A stretch of 64,000 bases of DNA from Panagrolaimus kolymaensis (lineage: Eukaryota; Nematoda; Chromadorea; Rhabditida; Panagrolaimidae). The notes under the pieces were generated by a model, which saw only the letters and a program-made list of their open reading frames with translations, had not been told where the DNA came from and made no database searches. The translations under genes and the position numbers were made by a program. This document shows positions 33,500 to 45,661 of the stretch, in pieces. The first letter of the stretch is position 1. Each line of letters starts with the position of its first letter. The stretch lies in assembly GCA_028622995.1 (NCBI GenBank), contig JAJQJQ010000043.1, positions 1,922,001 to 1,986,000 of the forward strand, in the 5' to 3' direction.

Positions 33500-34560
33500 C
33501 AGAGCTGTCGAATTTCGAATTTCGAATCGAATTTCGAACCGAATTTCGAATCGAATTTCGAAATTCGAAGCTTCGAACGAATCGAATTTCGAAAAATACG
33601 AATTTCGAATCGAACATTCGAAATTCGTTTCGAAGAAATTCGAATTCGAATCGAACATTCGAAATTCGATTCGAAGCTTTCGAATTTCGAATTTTTTCGA
33701 ATCGGCGCCATTCCAATGGATTTGACTTTGGCGCAAGCTTTTTGGCGCCAAACTTTTTTGCTGCAAAAGCTCAACAGATTTGCAAAGTTTTTGTTTGACA
33801 TTTGTTTAACAATTTTTCTTCTTCCTGTAAATTATGTCAGTTGCTAAAATTCACTTTGTAAAAGTTAATGGATTCTATGAATGCAAGTACTGTATTAAGA
33901 AGTATAAAGTAAACGCAACAGGAACAACATCAGGAAGGAAAGAACATATTGAAAAAAAGCATTCTGATAAACTAAACACTAGCATTACTGATGATAATGG
34001 TCCACCAGCAAAACAACAAAAACTTGACTTCTTTCTTCTTTAGCAAAAGCCTATCTATCATTAATGGCGTCAAGTTCAGAGCCTGAAAGAGTATTTTCCA
34101 ATCTAACTCACTTCTTTCAAAATACACAAAGAAATTCTCTGGGTGATGATAAAGTAGAAGATGTAATGATGGTTCGTAATCAAATGATCGTCGAAAAAGC
34201 TGAAAGAAATTTAGTTCCTGTGCCAAAAAATGAAAATGAAATTTTGGTCTTCGAAAGTGAAAGTGAAACAGAAGATTTTTAATTATTATTAATTGTTGAT
34301 TGTTTTTTTTTATAAATCTTTGTTGTCTTTTGTTTTGTTGTTTTTTTTTATATAATAAAGTATTTTCAAAATTTTTTTTTATTATTAATGACTTCACTTT
34401 TTCGAAGATTCGATTCGATTTTTCGAATCGAAGCTTCGAAATTCGATTCGAAAGTTTCGAATTTCGAATCGAAACTTCGAAATTCGATTCGAAGAAATTC
34501 GAATTCGAATCGAAGCTTCGAAAGTTCGATTCGAAGATTTTCGAACATTCGACAGCACTG
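33500..34560 (+). mobile_element. hAT element, internally deleted (hAT-2)
   Basis: The 1061-bp element is flanked by perfect 8-bp duplications CTTTTAAA (33492-33499 and 34561-34568). Ends are CAGAGCTGTCGAA and, inverted, CAGTGCTGTCGAA, the same family as hAT-1 in the LTR but in the opposite orientation. Subterminal TTCGAA arrays occupy about 33510-33715 and 34395-34550. It lies in intron 1 of the bark pseudogene. Confidence 0.95.
33834..34282 (+). pseudogene. hAT transposase with core deleted (BED finger + C-terminal remnant)
   Basis: The 5' part (33834-34043) encodes an N-terminal BED zinc finger (YECKYCIKKYK ... HIEKKHSDK, a CxxC...HxxxxH arrangement). The 3' part (34064-34282) encodes the C-terminal dimerisation segment SSSEPERVFS. 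They meet out of frame around 34030-34042 in TTCTTTCTTCTTTAGC. hAT-1 carries TTCTTTAGC preceded by other coding sequence, so the deletion probably arose through microhomology at TTCTTTCTTCT. Several hundred catalytic-core residues are missing. Confidence 0.85.
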
Positions 34561-34623
34561 CTTTTAAACCATAAATATAGTTTTATTACCACTTTTCTCT
34601 GGAATTAGTTTTCTTCTTGTGAC

Positions 34624-34937
34624 CAGGGCTGTCAAATCGCTGTTTTTCGCTAGCGACGCTCAAAATTTGTTCAGCGACTTCAGCGATTCGCTGCAGCTTG
34701 CGCGATTTTCGTCGCTGTTTCTTCAGCGACGCTGTCAATCGCGTCGCTGAAGCGATCGCTTTTCAAAAAAAGACACGCAAAAAAGCGTCGCTATTTCAAA
34801 CAGCGACGAGATCGCTGAAGTCGCTGAAGCGATTTCATTTTTTTTATTTTTTGCGCGAAGCGAAGCGACGCGAAAATGAAAAAAGCGTCGCTGCAGCGAT
34901 GAGCGACGTCTTTGAGCGAAGCGATTTGACAGGCCTG
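34624..34937. mobile_element. hAT-type MITE rich in AGCGA/TCGCT repeats (314 bp)
   Basis: Perfect 8-bp duplications CTTGTGAC flank it (34616-34623 and 34938-34945). Termini CAGGGCTGTCAAATCGC and, inverted, CAGGCCTGTCAAATCGC form a 17-bp inverted repeat with one mismatch. The interior is packed with AGCGA, GCGACG and GCTGAAGCGA in both orientations, so it can fold extensively; it is far more GC-rich than the intron. There is no coding capacity. End sequences resemble but differ from hAT-1/2 (CAGGG.. against CAGAG..). Confidence 0.95.
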
Positions 34938-34945
34938 CTTGTGAC

Positions 34946-36283
34946 ATCCAATTCAGAAAGTTTCAACCAGTTTATTCCATCGAAAAGTTTTTTTGATTTA
35001 AGATAATTCAGATATTCAGTTTATTTACAGTTTTAATTACTTTTTAAATTTTTTTATTATTTGCTTTTTATGAAAGTAAAAGAAACCCAAGTTTTAAATC
35101 AAACAATTAAGGTTTCAATTTTTAAAAAGATAATTTATTACTTTGCCCCGTTTTTTTTAAATACTAACTTACATTCCATTTTCGTCTTGCACCATAATAT
35201 AATTGAAAGCAGTTTTTTCTTTTAATTAAAACTCCTCAAAGAAAGGAGGAGAAGGGCAGTTTTTTTCTCTCTTTTTATTCCTTGAAAAATGTTGTTTTTT
35301 TCTTTGATTTAAAATTTATTCCTTAGCGTTGTTTCTCAGTTTTTATTTGTCTTTTCAAACCTTTTTTTAATTATTATAAGTAAAAAAGATACTTTAATTT
35401 TATATCAAAGTCAGTTTTGAATTATAAATAGTCTACCTTTTTCTGGAAATCAATACAGTTTTATTTTTAAAAAGAACACGAAAATAACAGTTTTTTCCTC
35501 GAAGATTTTAGCTTTATTTAAGAAAGCGAGTTTTTCCATGCAGTTTTTATAAACTTTTAAATATTCTTTTGTCTTTTATAAATAAGTAAAAAATATCTAA
35601 TTTATTTTAATGTGAATAAAATTTATTCAGTTTTATAAATGAGTATAAAATTTGTTTTGCTGTGGGATCACTTTTTCATCCTATCCAAAATTATCCACAT
35701 ACGCAGTTTTTTTCACCCGTTTTTTTCAAATAAATCAGTTTTTCTTTTAAATTTTTAGTTTTTTTTATGAAAAAAAGGACATAAATAATAACTAAAAAAT
35801 AATACAGTTTTTATATTAACCAAATATTTTCCTCTTTTTCTCGATTATTTTTACTTAATTTTTGATGTTTTCATATACATATTTCCTTTTAAAAAAGCAC
35901 CGTCCGTATACACAGTTTTTTAATAAATTTTTTTATCTTCCCACGCTTCTCAAAAATATCTTTTTTTCTTTAAAAGATAAAATGCACGTCATGTTCTTCA
36001 GTTTTTAATTTATTTTTTGAAAATTTTCTTTTGATTATGAAAATCTAAATTTAAACAAAGCCAAAAACTATTGATAGACAGTTTTTAAAACGAATAAAAT
36101 GCAGCTGCAGTTTTTTTTAAATATGAAAAAAATATTTTCTCTTTTCGAATTTTCCTCGTTGAAGGTATATTTAATTTAAAAAAATGTCCAAGTTAACAGT
36201 TTTTAATAACTTCTTCAATTCTCCAAAATAATTCCACCTTGCCCAGTTTTTAATTTAATTATCTTCCATTTATTTTTTTATAG
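34946..36283 (+). other. intron 1 of the bark pseudogene (distal part)
   Basis: About 20 copies of CAGTTT in sense orientation occur here, and the sequence aligns by eye to the reverse complement of about 1-920. Patches such as TCTTTAAAAGATAAAATGCACG (35968-35990) are nearly unchanged. The acceptor TTTTTATAG precedes the exon at 36284. Confidence 0.7.
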
Positions 36284-36906
36284 GGAAATGAATTTTCCCA
36301 TATTCAAATGTTACCTTTTCAACAGCAAACAAATTATAATGAATCATTCCCAGATTTTAAACTTATTGATGGACCAACTGTTCGACAAGGAAGATTACAA
36401 GTCCGATTCCGAGATCGTTGGAGAGGGGTTTGCTCTGCATTAACCAAGTATGCCAATGCCCATCTTACATTTCAGTTTTATGCAAATTATTAAAATAAAT
36501 AAAAAAAATTTAGTTGGACAGCTGTAGATACTTCGACGGCTTGCAAATCCATGGGTTACAACGATGGAGCATTTTATACTTGGTTCCGTCGAAATAATGA
36601 CACCTATCCTTTTGTTATGCCTATTCCAGGTTGCATTCCATCAGCAAAAAATTTATGGGAATGTAAAGGTTTTGCAAAACCCGAAAATATTCCATTGAGT
36701 GAAAATCTCTGCCAAGGCGAAGATGATCTTGGGTTATATTGCTGGGGTCAACCAACTTTCCAAGGATGGGCGAAACATTGGAAAGGCCTCCAAATTTATA
36801 ATTCCCCTTATCATTTTGTTTATCAAGATCCGGATGGAGTATCAGTGATGAGGGAAAGTAGTAGTAGGCTGGAATTTATTGATATCATGTTTGCTGGTTA
36901 TGATGG
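36284..36906 (+). pseudogene. bark: bark pseudogene exons, first SRCR domain
   Basis: Exons 36284-36447 and 36514-36906 join in frame. They begin GNEFSHIQMLPF, the direct continuation of GTIRAI in exon 1, and then encode a scavenger-receptor Cys-rich domain: GRLQVRFRDRWRGVCS, WTAVDTSTACKSMGY, then C-x-G and LWECKGF-type segments. The frame is open to the donor at 36907. Introns after it contain more CAGTTT copies. Confidence 0.85.
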
Positions 36907-37873
36907 GTAAGTTATAAAACTTAAATTTAAAATTTAAGTAAAAGGTTTTTGTTATCTGACGCTAAAATGGAACTCAGTTTTATTTTTATAAATCAACCAA
37001 AAGGTTTCTAAATCAAATGAAATGTCAACTCAGTTTTAAAAAAATTTTCTTTTATTTAAAATGCTTGTTTATTTCGATGTGAAATTCAACATCAAAAAAA
37101 ATATGGACAATTGATGGCAGTTTAGTTTTTTCACTGTTAAAAAAATAAACTCTAAAATGTCATATTAAAAATGAACGCAGTTAAATATCCCCGAATTTTT
37201 CATTGAAACAGTTTTATTAAATTATAATTTTTTTATTTTTTTTTTTGCCTTAGATTTGAAGCAGACAATCCGTCCTTCCCATTTCCAGTTTAAAGCAATT
37301 TTACTTACATATTCTTGATAGTTTCTGCTTAATTTTAAAATTTAAGTGAGAATCTTTTAAATTTTTTTATTAATGAAAAAAGATTAAATTTAAATTTATC
37401 GCTCAAAGTTTTTTTCTAACTTCACAAGATAAAGTTTTTTACTTTTGGAAATACAAATAAACAAATGTAAATCAATACAGTTTTATTAAAATAAAAAAAG
37501 AATTGAACTTTCTGTGAATAATCATCCTTTACTCAAACGGCAACTCAGTTTTTCCTCCACCAAAAAAATAAATATTACCTTTTTTAAGCAAACAAAAAAA
37601 ATATGATAACGCAAAAAAGGGCGTTTAGCTTTCGATAACCGTGAAATCCAGTTTAAAAAATAATAGATAATTCAAAAATAATAGAATTTGCAAGATTAAA
37701 ATATAGTTTGTTACAAATATCAAAAATGTAAACAAAAAACTTTCAAAAGCAATATAAAGTTTTGTAAAAAAAAATGTTTGTGGACCGCCAAAGTTTTGAC
37801 TTCGCAGTTTAAAAACCTTTTTTAACCTGTTAACAATATCAAATTCAGTTTAATAATTTACTTTTTTTTATAG

Positions 37874-38099
37874 ATTTCATGGTTCGTTGATAATTGTTCG
37901 ATTCATGATAATCATGGTCCCATAATTGACACTCATCGAGATTTATTTAGCAGTGCCAATGTTTTCCATTGGAATTTTTGGTCGAATACTTTTGCAAATA
38001 ATTCCAATTCTGGAGTTTACGTGCATTTGCCGGATTCATATAATATTGCCACGAAAAAGCAACACACATTTTGGATGACAGAAAATAGATTTAGATTTA
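37874..38099 (+). pseudogene. bark: bark pseudogene exon, beta-helix segment
   Basis: This exon is open for 75 codons: DNCSIHDNHGPIIDTHRDLF, ANVFHWNFWSNTFANNSNSG and HTFWMTENRF, a right-handed beta-helix-like repeat. It enters in phase 0, while the preceding exon leaves in phase 2, and it leaves in phase 1 while the next needs phase 2. At least one exon on each side has been lost or is too diverged to see. Both neighbouring introns carry CAGTTT motifs. Confidence 0.7.
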
Positions 38100-38772
38100 G
38101 TAAAAGATTTAAAAAATGTTGAAAACTATTAAACAGTTAAATTCAAGCAATGCTAAATAATCTAAAATAAAAATTATAATTTTTTTTATTAAGATCTTGA
38201 TAAAATAATTGTTTTCCAACCAAAGCTTTATTAATTATGGACACACAGTTTAAAAAATTATGAATTAATTTTATCGGAAATCTTAAAAATTTGAAAAACA
38301 GTTTTTTACCTTAAAATTCAAACTTAAATACTAAAACAGATAGTCACAGTTTTTTCTTCGCGATATTATTTGTAAATATTTCCAATTCCAACCAACTCCA
38401 CAGTTTCTTATTACCAAACCAATTGATAAAGTTAATTTTTAAACAACTTCGAATTTTATTCAAAGCTAAAATAAACATTTATGCTAGATAACAGTTATAA
38501 AATATTTAAATCATTAATATTTAAAACCCTTTCATAAAATTCTTCAGTTTAATAAAAAATAAACATTTTTCAGAGCCGGCGCTGATTCCGTGTTCCGCCA
38601 ATTCCCCGTGCTTCGTCGAGATGACCCTTATTTCCAAACCTTCACAGTTTCCCTCACAGAAAATTCCACCCTTTCCAAGCGAGCTGGATTCCTTCAATTT
38701 TATAATGCAACCACGGGCGAAGATGTGCCTTCATGTGATCGACAATTTACTCGTCGAAATGCTCAAGTTATT

Positions 38773-38963
38773 GGCTTTTATCTTAGTTCGCGATTCGCGA
38801 ACTCGCGAATAATACTTTCGTGGCGGGACCATGCATTTAAATATCTTAATTCGCGAACTTTTCCTTTGATGGATTTTTCGCGGATTTTTACAGTAATTTC
38901 TCAATAAAATTACTTTTTTTTAAAATAAATAAATAAATAGCTACTTGAAGAAAGGACCTAGCT
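38773..38963 (+). repeat. MULE left terminal inverted repeat
   Basis: About 191 bp matching the reverse complement of 48500-48690. It includes the palindromic stretch TTCGCGATTCGCGAACTCGCGAA, a possible transposase-binding region, and a short AAAT tandem run. Confidence 0.92.
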
Positions 38964-39296
38964 TATTAATTAATTATAATTATTGCTTTGTTGAAAGCTT
39001 TTCAATTTTATTAAATCAGAAGGAAGCATTGCTTTAGTTTATTTTTTAACAATGTTTTTATTTATGATATTTTCTTTTTGCACGTGTTTATGATACTTAT
39101 TTTATTGCTCGGCTATTTTTTAATGGTTCACAAAGTTAATAAAAAGGTGCACCAAGTCATGCTGTAGCTGCTTTTTATGTTGTTCCTTTTCATCGATTGG
39201 CAATTATTAAGATGGTAAACACTTTTGTTTCTGTTTATAATAATTTTTATAAATTTTGTAAATAAAACATAGTACATACAAATAACAATGAGGAAA

Positions 39297-42200
39297 TCAA
39301 TAATTTAAATAGTTAGTATTTCTTATTACTTTTTGAATGATTTTTTGAGTTTCTTCATTATCGAGATCGCTAACAAAGCATTTAGGGGTTGCATATGGGA
39401 AAGCAGCATTAACACATAGCATAGATGCGCAATATGTTCTTACACCATTTGCAGTAGTTATTACTCTCGTGGATTTATTTTCAAATTGATAAGGTTCATA
39501 ATGAGTGATTACAATGGTATCCTTCTTATCTCCAAGTTTACGGGAACAATGTATGCAATATCTTTTTTTCCAATCACTCAATACTCCTACCTTTGCAATT
39601 CCTAATGGATAGTAGTTTACATGCGGTTGCATTCGTTCATTCATATGATTACGATAATAAGTGCTAAAAATACAAAAATAAGCATAAAATTTTTTTAATA
39701 AATTATAATTGCTTACTCAACAGCTCCTTCCACATTACCATTTGGCTGGGTTTTTATAACATTTGATGTTTTTGTTGTTTTTTTAGCTGGAGGACTGGAA
39801 TGATCCAAGCTAATAGGAGCACTTCTTAAAGAAGTTGCATTTGAAGCTGAATAATATGATGAGTATGATGGAATGGTAGGGTTAACAGGACGAGGAATTG
39901 ATTGATAATTTTGTTGAAATGGATTTACGAATCTAATATTATCATTGCTTAGTTCAAAATTATTACTTGGTCGGGAAGAATTGAAAATTGTTATATTTCC
40001 ATTGCTTCGCTCAAAACTATTGTAAGATGGAGGTGGTCGATAAGCATGAACAATAGATGGATCCCATGGCTCTGGAATATAACCTTGATAGGGAGTTCGA
40101 TGTGAAGTAGGTGGTAGTGGATTTGAATCCAAGTTTTGTCGGGAAACATTTCTTTGAGCCGTAGATATACTTCGTTGAAATGGATGATTGAATCGATCGG
40201 TAATTGAATTCACACTTAATCCAAATTGACTAACTTCGCTCGCTGAATTTTTGCTTGAACTAAATTCACTTGCTGTTCTTTTTCTACTGCTCCTTCCTGT
40301 ACTTTGAGATGAGTGGGTAACTTCTGATCTAATAGATGCTTGATCATCATCATCATCTCGAGTTAAATCAACCATTTGAGTTGGAACTTGGGTTGAATTT
40401 CGACTCTTTGAAGTTCCTCTTCTTCTTGAAGTACCTGGTTTAGCGCCATCCGTGGGTTTCATTTGTCTTCTAATTCGTTGGTCATTAGTTTCTTCATCCA
40501 CGAATTTTTCATTGATTTCTAATACTTTTTCATTCGGGAATTTTGAATTTACAGCCAAAATATGTGGGCAAACAAGAAATTGATTTCCACTTATTTTGCA
40601 TGGGCATGTAATTGGACGATTACTACAACAAATTTTAAAAACTTCTGCACCACGAGTAACGATATAAGTTTTAGCTTCACTTGGAACTTCAAGCACCGAA
40701 TACATTTGTGATTGCTTCATAAATTCTCGTCGTTGATCTTCACTTAATTTTGTAGCTAATTTTTTTGGGAATGATAAGGTATTCAATTGGAAACCAGGAA
40801 TCAAATCAGTATGATCCATTCCAATTGATTTCAATCTTGCAAATTTTTCATCTTCATTGAGCTTCGCCCATAATTGAGGTCCCATAAATTGCCTTTCATC
40901 GCGAAGTTTACATGGGTAGTCGCTAATTAATGCCGAACCAGCATTCAATAATTGACGATCAACATATTTTCCAATTGCTTTAATAACATCTTGGGTGGGA
41001 GAATTATCTTTCAAAGTTTCTTTCAATAACATATTTTGGCCTTCAAGAACATTGGTTGATGCAATTCTAAAGCCCCATCCAGCTGCAATTCTATTATGTA
41101 AATTGTATCGGCGATATTGTCGTTCCATTAATGCACCATTTGATGCCCAACTTATTAATTTTTCATATCGTTGCCATTGGGATGTTTCAGCTAGCTCAAC
41201 AACTTTTTCACGAAATCTTTCAAAAGATTTTTCATCAAATAATCCCATTCTTTTAACTGCTCCAGCATTTACTCCAAAAAATGTTTCTTTAATCGTTTCA
41301 TCCTTATCACAATAATTCAAAACATTTTCTTCCAAATGAATACCACAAGTTAAGCGTACACATGGTTCTTGGAAAATGGGGTTTTTTTCAAATTCGTCTA
41401 AAGCATAGTCACCATCAGTAATAAGACATCGCATAATTTTCCCATTGGGCATAGGAATATTTTCAATTTGTTGATTCATCCATTTATAATCAGTCTTTCG
41501 TCGATTACTGGATAACATAACATACCCAATAAATACTGCAGGTTGATTTTGGCTGTTTAAAATATGATGGGAAGAAAACAATAAAATCGTTGCCAAGAAG
41601 CGTCCAAGATTAAATGTTGTATCAACATAGCAAACGCCTGCTTTTTCGTACTTTTTGTAAAAGATTGTTTCGATGATTTCTTTAGCTTGTTGAAATCTTT
41701 CATTGTCATCACAATATGATAATTTTTGAGCGTCATTTACCAAAGTTGAAACAGTCGTTTTTGGTAATAATGAATGTTGAAATAATGAAATGGACGTTCT
41801 GTTAGCAAGGAAAAATCTTTCACCTTCTTCTCCTTGATAATGGGATTGAACAAAATAGCCTTCATTTATCAAATTTTGTATTTCTTCTGATCTTTCAAAA
41901 CGAGGTCTTCCTTTGGTAGTTACTGGGTCTCGAATCATATTACGGGCTTTAGCTTCAGCTTGTCTGTTGGTAGGCATCTGTCGACCAGACATAAATGATT
42001 CATTTTCTTTAAATTGATTTACAGCACCAGATGGGGTTCTCGAATGAAGTAAAGATCCCAAATCGGAAGATGTTGAAGGAAGAATTCTTTGTTTCTTCGG
42101 TGGGGAAGGCAGAATAAAATCAGCAGCAACTTCATAAACAATAACAACGAAAGTTTCAGGGCGAGGGATTTTGTTTTCAGTTACCGAAAAAATTCTTCTT

Positions 42201-42717
42201 TTAATTTGTTTGAATTTTGGATGCTTTATTGAAGTCATTTTAGCTGAATATTCGGCATCTTTCTTCGTTGAAGTAGTGGCTTTGTATCCACCATTTTTTC
42301 GATATAAATAAACAGTATCACAATTGGCTTTTTTTCCATTTGTATTCCATGGACTTAAAGAATTGACGTTGAGATCATCAATATTTCTTACAGATTGTCC
42401 ATCAATAATACATTGATAAATTCCTTTTTTATTTGGGGGATTCATAGGAGCTTCATTTAATACTACTTTGTTATTGTTTCTAAAAAAGAATCATCACCAT
42501 TGAGCCACATGCTTAAATAAACTAACCTTTGATGGATATTAAAGACACTTAACATGCATTCAGTCAAATCATATTTTTCCACTTTCTCATAATCATCATT
42601 AACACCCAAAGAATGAAAAGAAGAGAACATTGATTCATCATCACCATTAACGGGAGAACCATTTAGTGATTCAAAAATACGATCACCAGAGATATCTTCA
42701 GAAACTGCACGATGCAT
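39297..42717 (-). CDS. MULE transposase with SWIM zinc finger (1106 aa)
   Basis: Three exons (42717-42527, 42479-39717, 39663-39297) join in frame. The first ~75 residues are acidic. The catalytic core follows the MULE DDE pattern: CYVDTTFNLGRF (Asp about 350), LITDGDYALDEF (Asp about 419) and STNVLEGQN (Glu about 543). A SWIM zinc finger CPCKISGNQFLVCPHI (CxCx9CxH, about 689-703) follows. Then comes a long Ser/Pro/Asn-rich tail, and a C-terminal Cys-bearing domain (YCIHCSRKLGDKK) in exon 3. The length exceeds typical 600-900 aa MULE transposases because of the tail. No frameshift or stop is seen. Confidence 0.92.
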
Positions 42718-43168
42718 AGTTACCAAAAATAAAAATAATAAGAATAATAGAAAATTCTAACGATCAATAAAATATATCAGAAGCGAAGAGAAGATAATTA
42801 AATTCAGATTCACTGGAAGTATACTGATTGGTTTCTGATTATTGATTTCTGATTATTGATTTCTGATTATTGCCACAAACAAAAAATAATAAAGAAAATA
42901 TAAAAGGTGTCAATAAAGCCTTTGTGATAAATCGAATAACTTCGCGATCATCATTCAATGAAAGGGCTTACATATATGGTTAAAAAATGCTAAAGGCGCA
43001 ATCAATATGCGTTTGCGAGAAATCAAACAAATTTATGGTGAGAATAAAGGATATCACCTTTCTTTAAGAATTTATTAATATTTATTTTATGCTGCTCTTT
43101 CAAAGCAAATATTATTGGATATAGTTAGTCGGATATTTTTTCTTTCAAATATTTATTTACTCTGAAAA
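42718..43168. other. MULE internal spacer with short tandem repeat
   Basis: This is the gap between divergent genes inside the MULE. A 16-bp unit (TTTCTGATTATTGAT plus one) is repeated about three times at 42834-42881. No gene is seen; both 5' regions must lie here. Confidence 0.6.
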
Positions 43169-43751
43169 ATGGCAGAAGCTTTTGAATTTATTACTAATTG
43201 CTTAAAACAAAGGATTGAAAAAACTGAAGCTTCAAACAAATCACTCAGTTTCCGAATTAAGCCGTCAAAGAATTGGCAGAAACTTTTGAATATGCATTTA
43301 TGCATTGTACGTTAATTTTTATTTTTATTTTTATTATAGTTAGTATTTTTTTACAGGAAGTAAATAATACATATACTACACCTCCTCAAACTTACCATGA
43401 ACTCCTTGCTCATCTTGAAAAACGAAAATGGTGTAAAGAGAGTTTTATTTGTATTGTAAGAAAAATTGGGGAAGAAACAAGAATTGCCTCTATTATTATC
43501 ACATGTATTGATTTTAAAGATTTGGATAAAGCGAAGGAAGTAAGTCCAGTCCCATATGCTTTGTGTTTACTAAAATATAAAATAATTTTAAGATTTGCCC
43601 TTTATTTATCGAAGTTGGAAATAGCTCTACTAATTACGCTATTAAACAAGCTGGAAAAATCGTAACAAAGAATTTTTGGAAACCCGTTCAAAAAGCTTCT
43701 TTTGTATTGGCTAAAGAAGTTAAGCTTGTTAATTTTGTATGCGAAAGCTAA
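43169..43751 (+). CDS. unknown 159-aa protein encoded in the MULE
   Basis: Exons 43169-43306, 43357-43539 and 43593-43751 all join in phase 0, giving an ATG-to-stop ORF of 159 codons; two correctly placed short introns make this unlikely by chance. It is basic, contains helical LLAHLEKRKWCKESFICIV and TNYAIKQAGKIVTKNFWKP segments, and has no signal peptide or clear membrane segment. I do not recognise a family. It diverges from the transposase gene by 450 bp and is convergent with the envelope-like gene. Confidence 0.65.
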
Positions 43752-45661
43752 TTATTTTTGTCGTTGTTTATATATTTTATTGTTATATTATTGATAAAAA
43801 AAATTTACATTTATTTACCTTCGTTTGTCAAAAAGAAGTTTAAATTTTATAATTGTTGGAAATAATGCTTGTTTCGGAAAAAAGGAAATTTTGTTTTCTC
43901 TGTTGAGAGCAAAGATAAGTAAATTTAAAATGTAATTTATTGCAATCTCGGTAAAACGTTTAGCATTGTTATCGCAAAAAAACGAGATTAAAAGCAAAAG
44001 TATGTATTTCAGCCTCACAAGTATGAGGATGCATAACCAAATATCACTGAGATGAGAACCTTAATAAGCATGGATGAGCAAAACAGGTTTAATGATAACG
44101 TTTTGGTGTAAAATAATAATAATAGAAATAACTAAGTGGATAGGAGGGAAATTCCGCTTTATATTCAGTTTATATCATTTTTAAGAAATTCTCCTTAAAC
44201 ATGGCTTTCATGTTTCTAAATTTAAGTAATTTCATAAGCCAGAAGACTATTCAAAGCATTCGAGTTAGTAGTGGCATGGGAAATTATTTATTTGAATCAT
44301 GTAATCTAAAAACTAGCAAAGATGATGCGCTTTGAGGAAAATTAACAACAGCAACTTCAAAGGCAATTGAATCAATGTTTATCGATAAAAAAACACTTCT
44401 ATGGATTTCGAAAAAATCATAGAGCTTAGGAATAAGGTTATTAAGTTTAATAAATTATTGTTGATGCTTGTTATTCTTAAACACAAAAATTTTAAATCAT
44501 AATTAAATAAAGCATGCTTAATTCAGGGTGAAAAAAATTTTTAAATCAAAAGCATTTCGCAAGCGAGTTAGAAACTGTAAAAATATTAATCATTTCTTAT
44601 ATTAATGACGCGTTTATGAATAATTTTTATCAGAAATTGAGAAAGTTGTTTATTGCAAATGTTTTTATAAAATTAATCGAACATTTGGTTCTTTGAAGCG
44701 CTGAAGCCCTTCCCTGAATGCGCTTATACAAAGATACGGTTTTGGGAGCTTTAATTATATAATATATTTAATTTAAAAATAAGTAAACTTTAGTTAAAAA
44801 GAAGGACCAAGAAAATAAAGTGGAAGCACAAGTTTATGACTCCCAACCACCTTTAGCAATAAAAAATCCCATTAATATGTAATAAAAAATAAGCAAAGCT
44901 TCTCTTTATTATGTACCAAAGTACGTGAAAGTAAAAAGATGGTGAACCTCTTGATTTTTCTTATTTGAAGTCAACTGTGGTCTAACTATGGAGGTGTAAG
45001 GCATTTCCATCACTCTTGGATCTTTGCATTATTGAGTTAAAGACAGTTAATTATAATCGAGACCTCGTTTTAATCATTGAAAATAAACCATTCTTATTAA
45101 AGCAAAGAACGGCAAATGTTTTCTATTTTAAACTAGGGCCTCCACGGTCCTTCGGATCGCGATGTAACTTATTTCATTGCAAAATAAAAAATGAGTTTTT
45201 AATTTTCCATGGTCGTAGACAATTAATTTCAAAATGAACGATATAATTATTAAAAGAAGCAAAAGCATGCGCACTATTATAGAATCTTATATTATCTTTG
45301 AATTGATTAATTTCAAAGAATTTTTTAAAGCTTCCTTTGATCCTCCTATTGCTATTGGGTCCTTGGATCTCTTCCTTACTATTGAATCCTTGGATCTTTT
45401 CCTTGCTATCGTTGGATCAGATCTTATAGATCTTTTGAAGCCGCTCGTATGCGCATTTATTAGCTGTTTTATGCATGCAAATTACAATAAAAGCATTGTT
45501 TAGCTTTGATTATGATCATTTTGCTTTTCCTTAGATTTATGCTATCCCATCATGACTCGTTATTAAAATTATATTTAAAGGCACAAAAATAAATTGCCCA
45601 TTCTTTTCAAAGAATAAAATCAAACGTTCAAAATAAAAAACAAACAAATTTTATTAATCAA
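43752..45661. other. MULE internal region without recognised gene
   Basis: Nearly 2 kb between the 159-aa gene and the envelope-like gene. Short ORFs near 45016-45503 have no splice chain or family resemblance; a local imperfect repeat (TTGGATCTCTTCCTTACTATTG / TTGGATCTTTTCCTTGCTATCG type) sits near 45362-45416. It may be a decayed gene. Confidence 0.4.

Noticed and set aside
45016..45503. Two short plus-strand ORFs inside the MULE
   Set aside because: No splice chain, start context or recognisable domain; left as an unassigned region.
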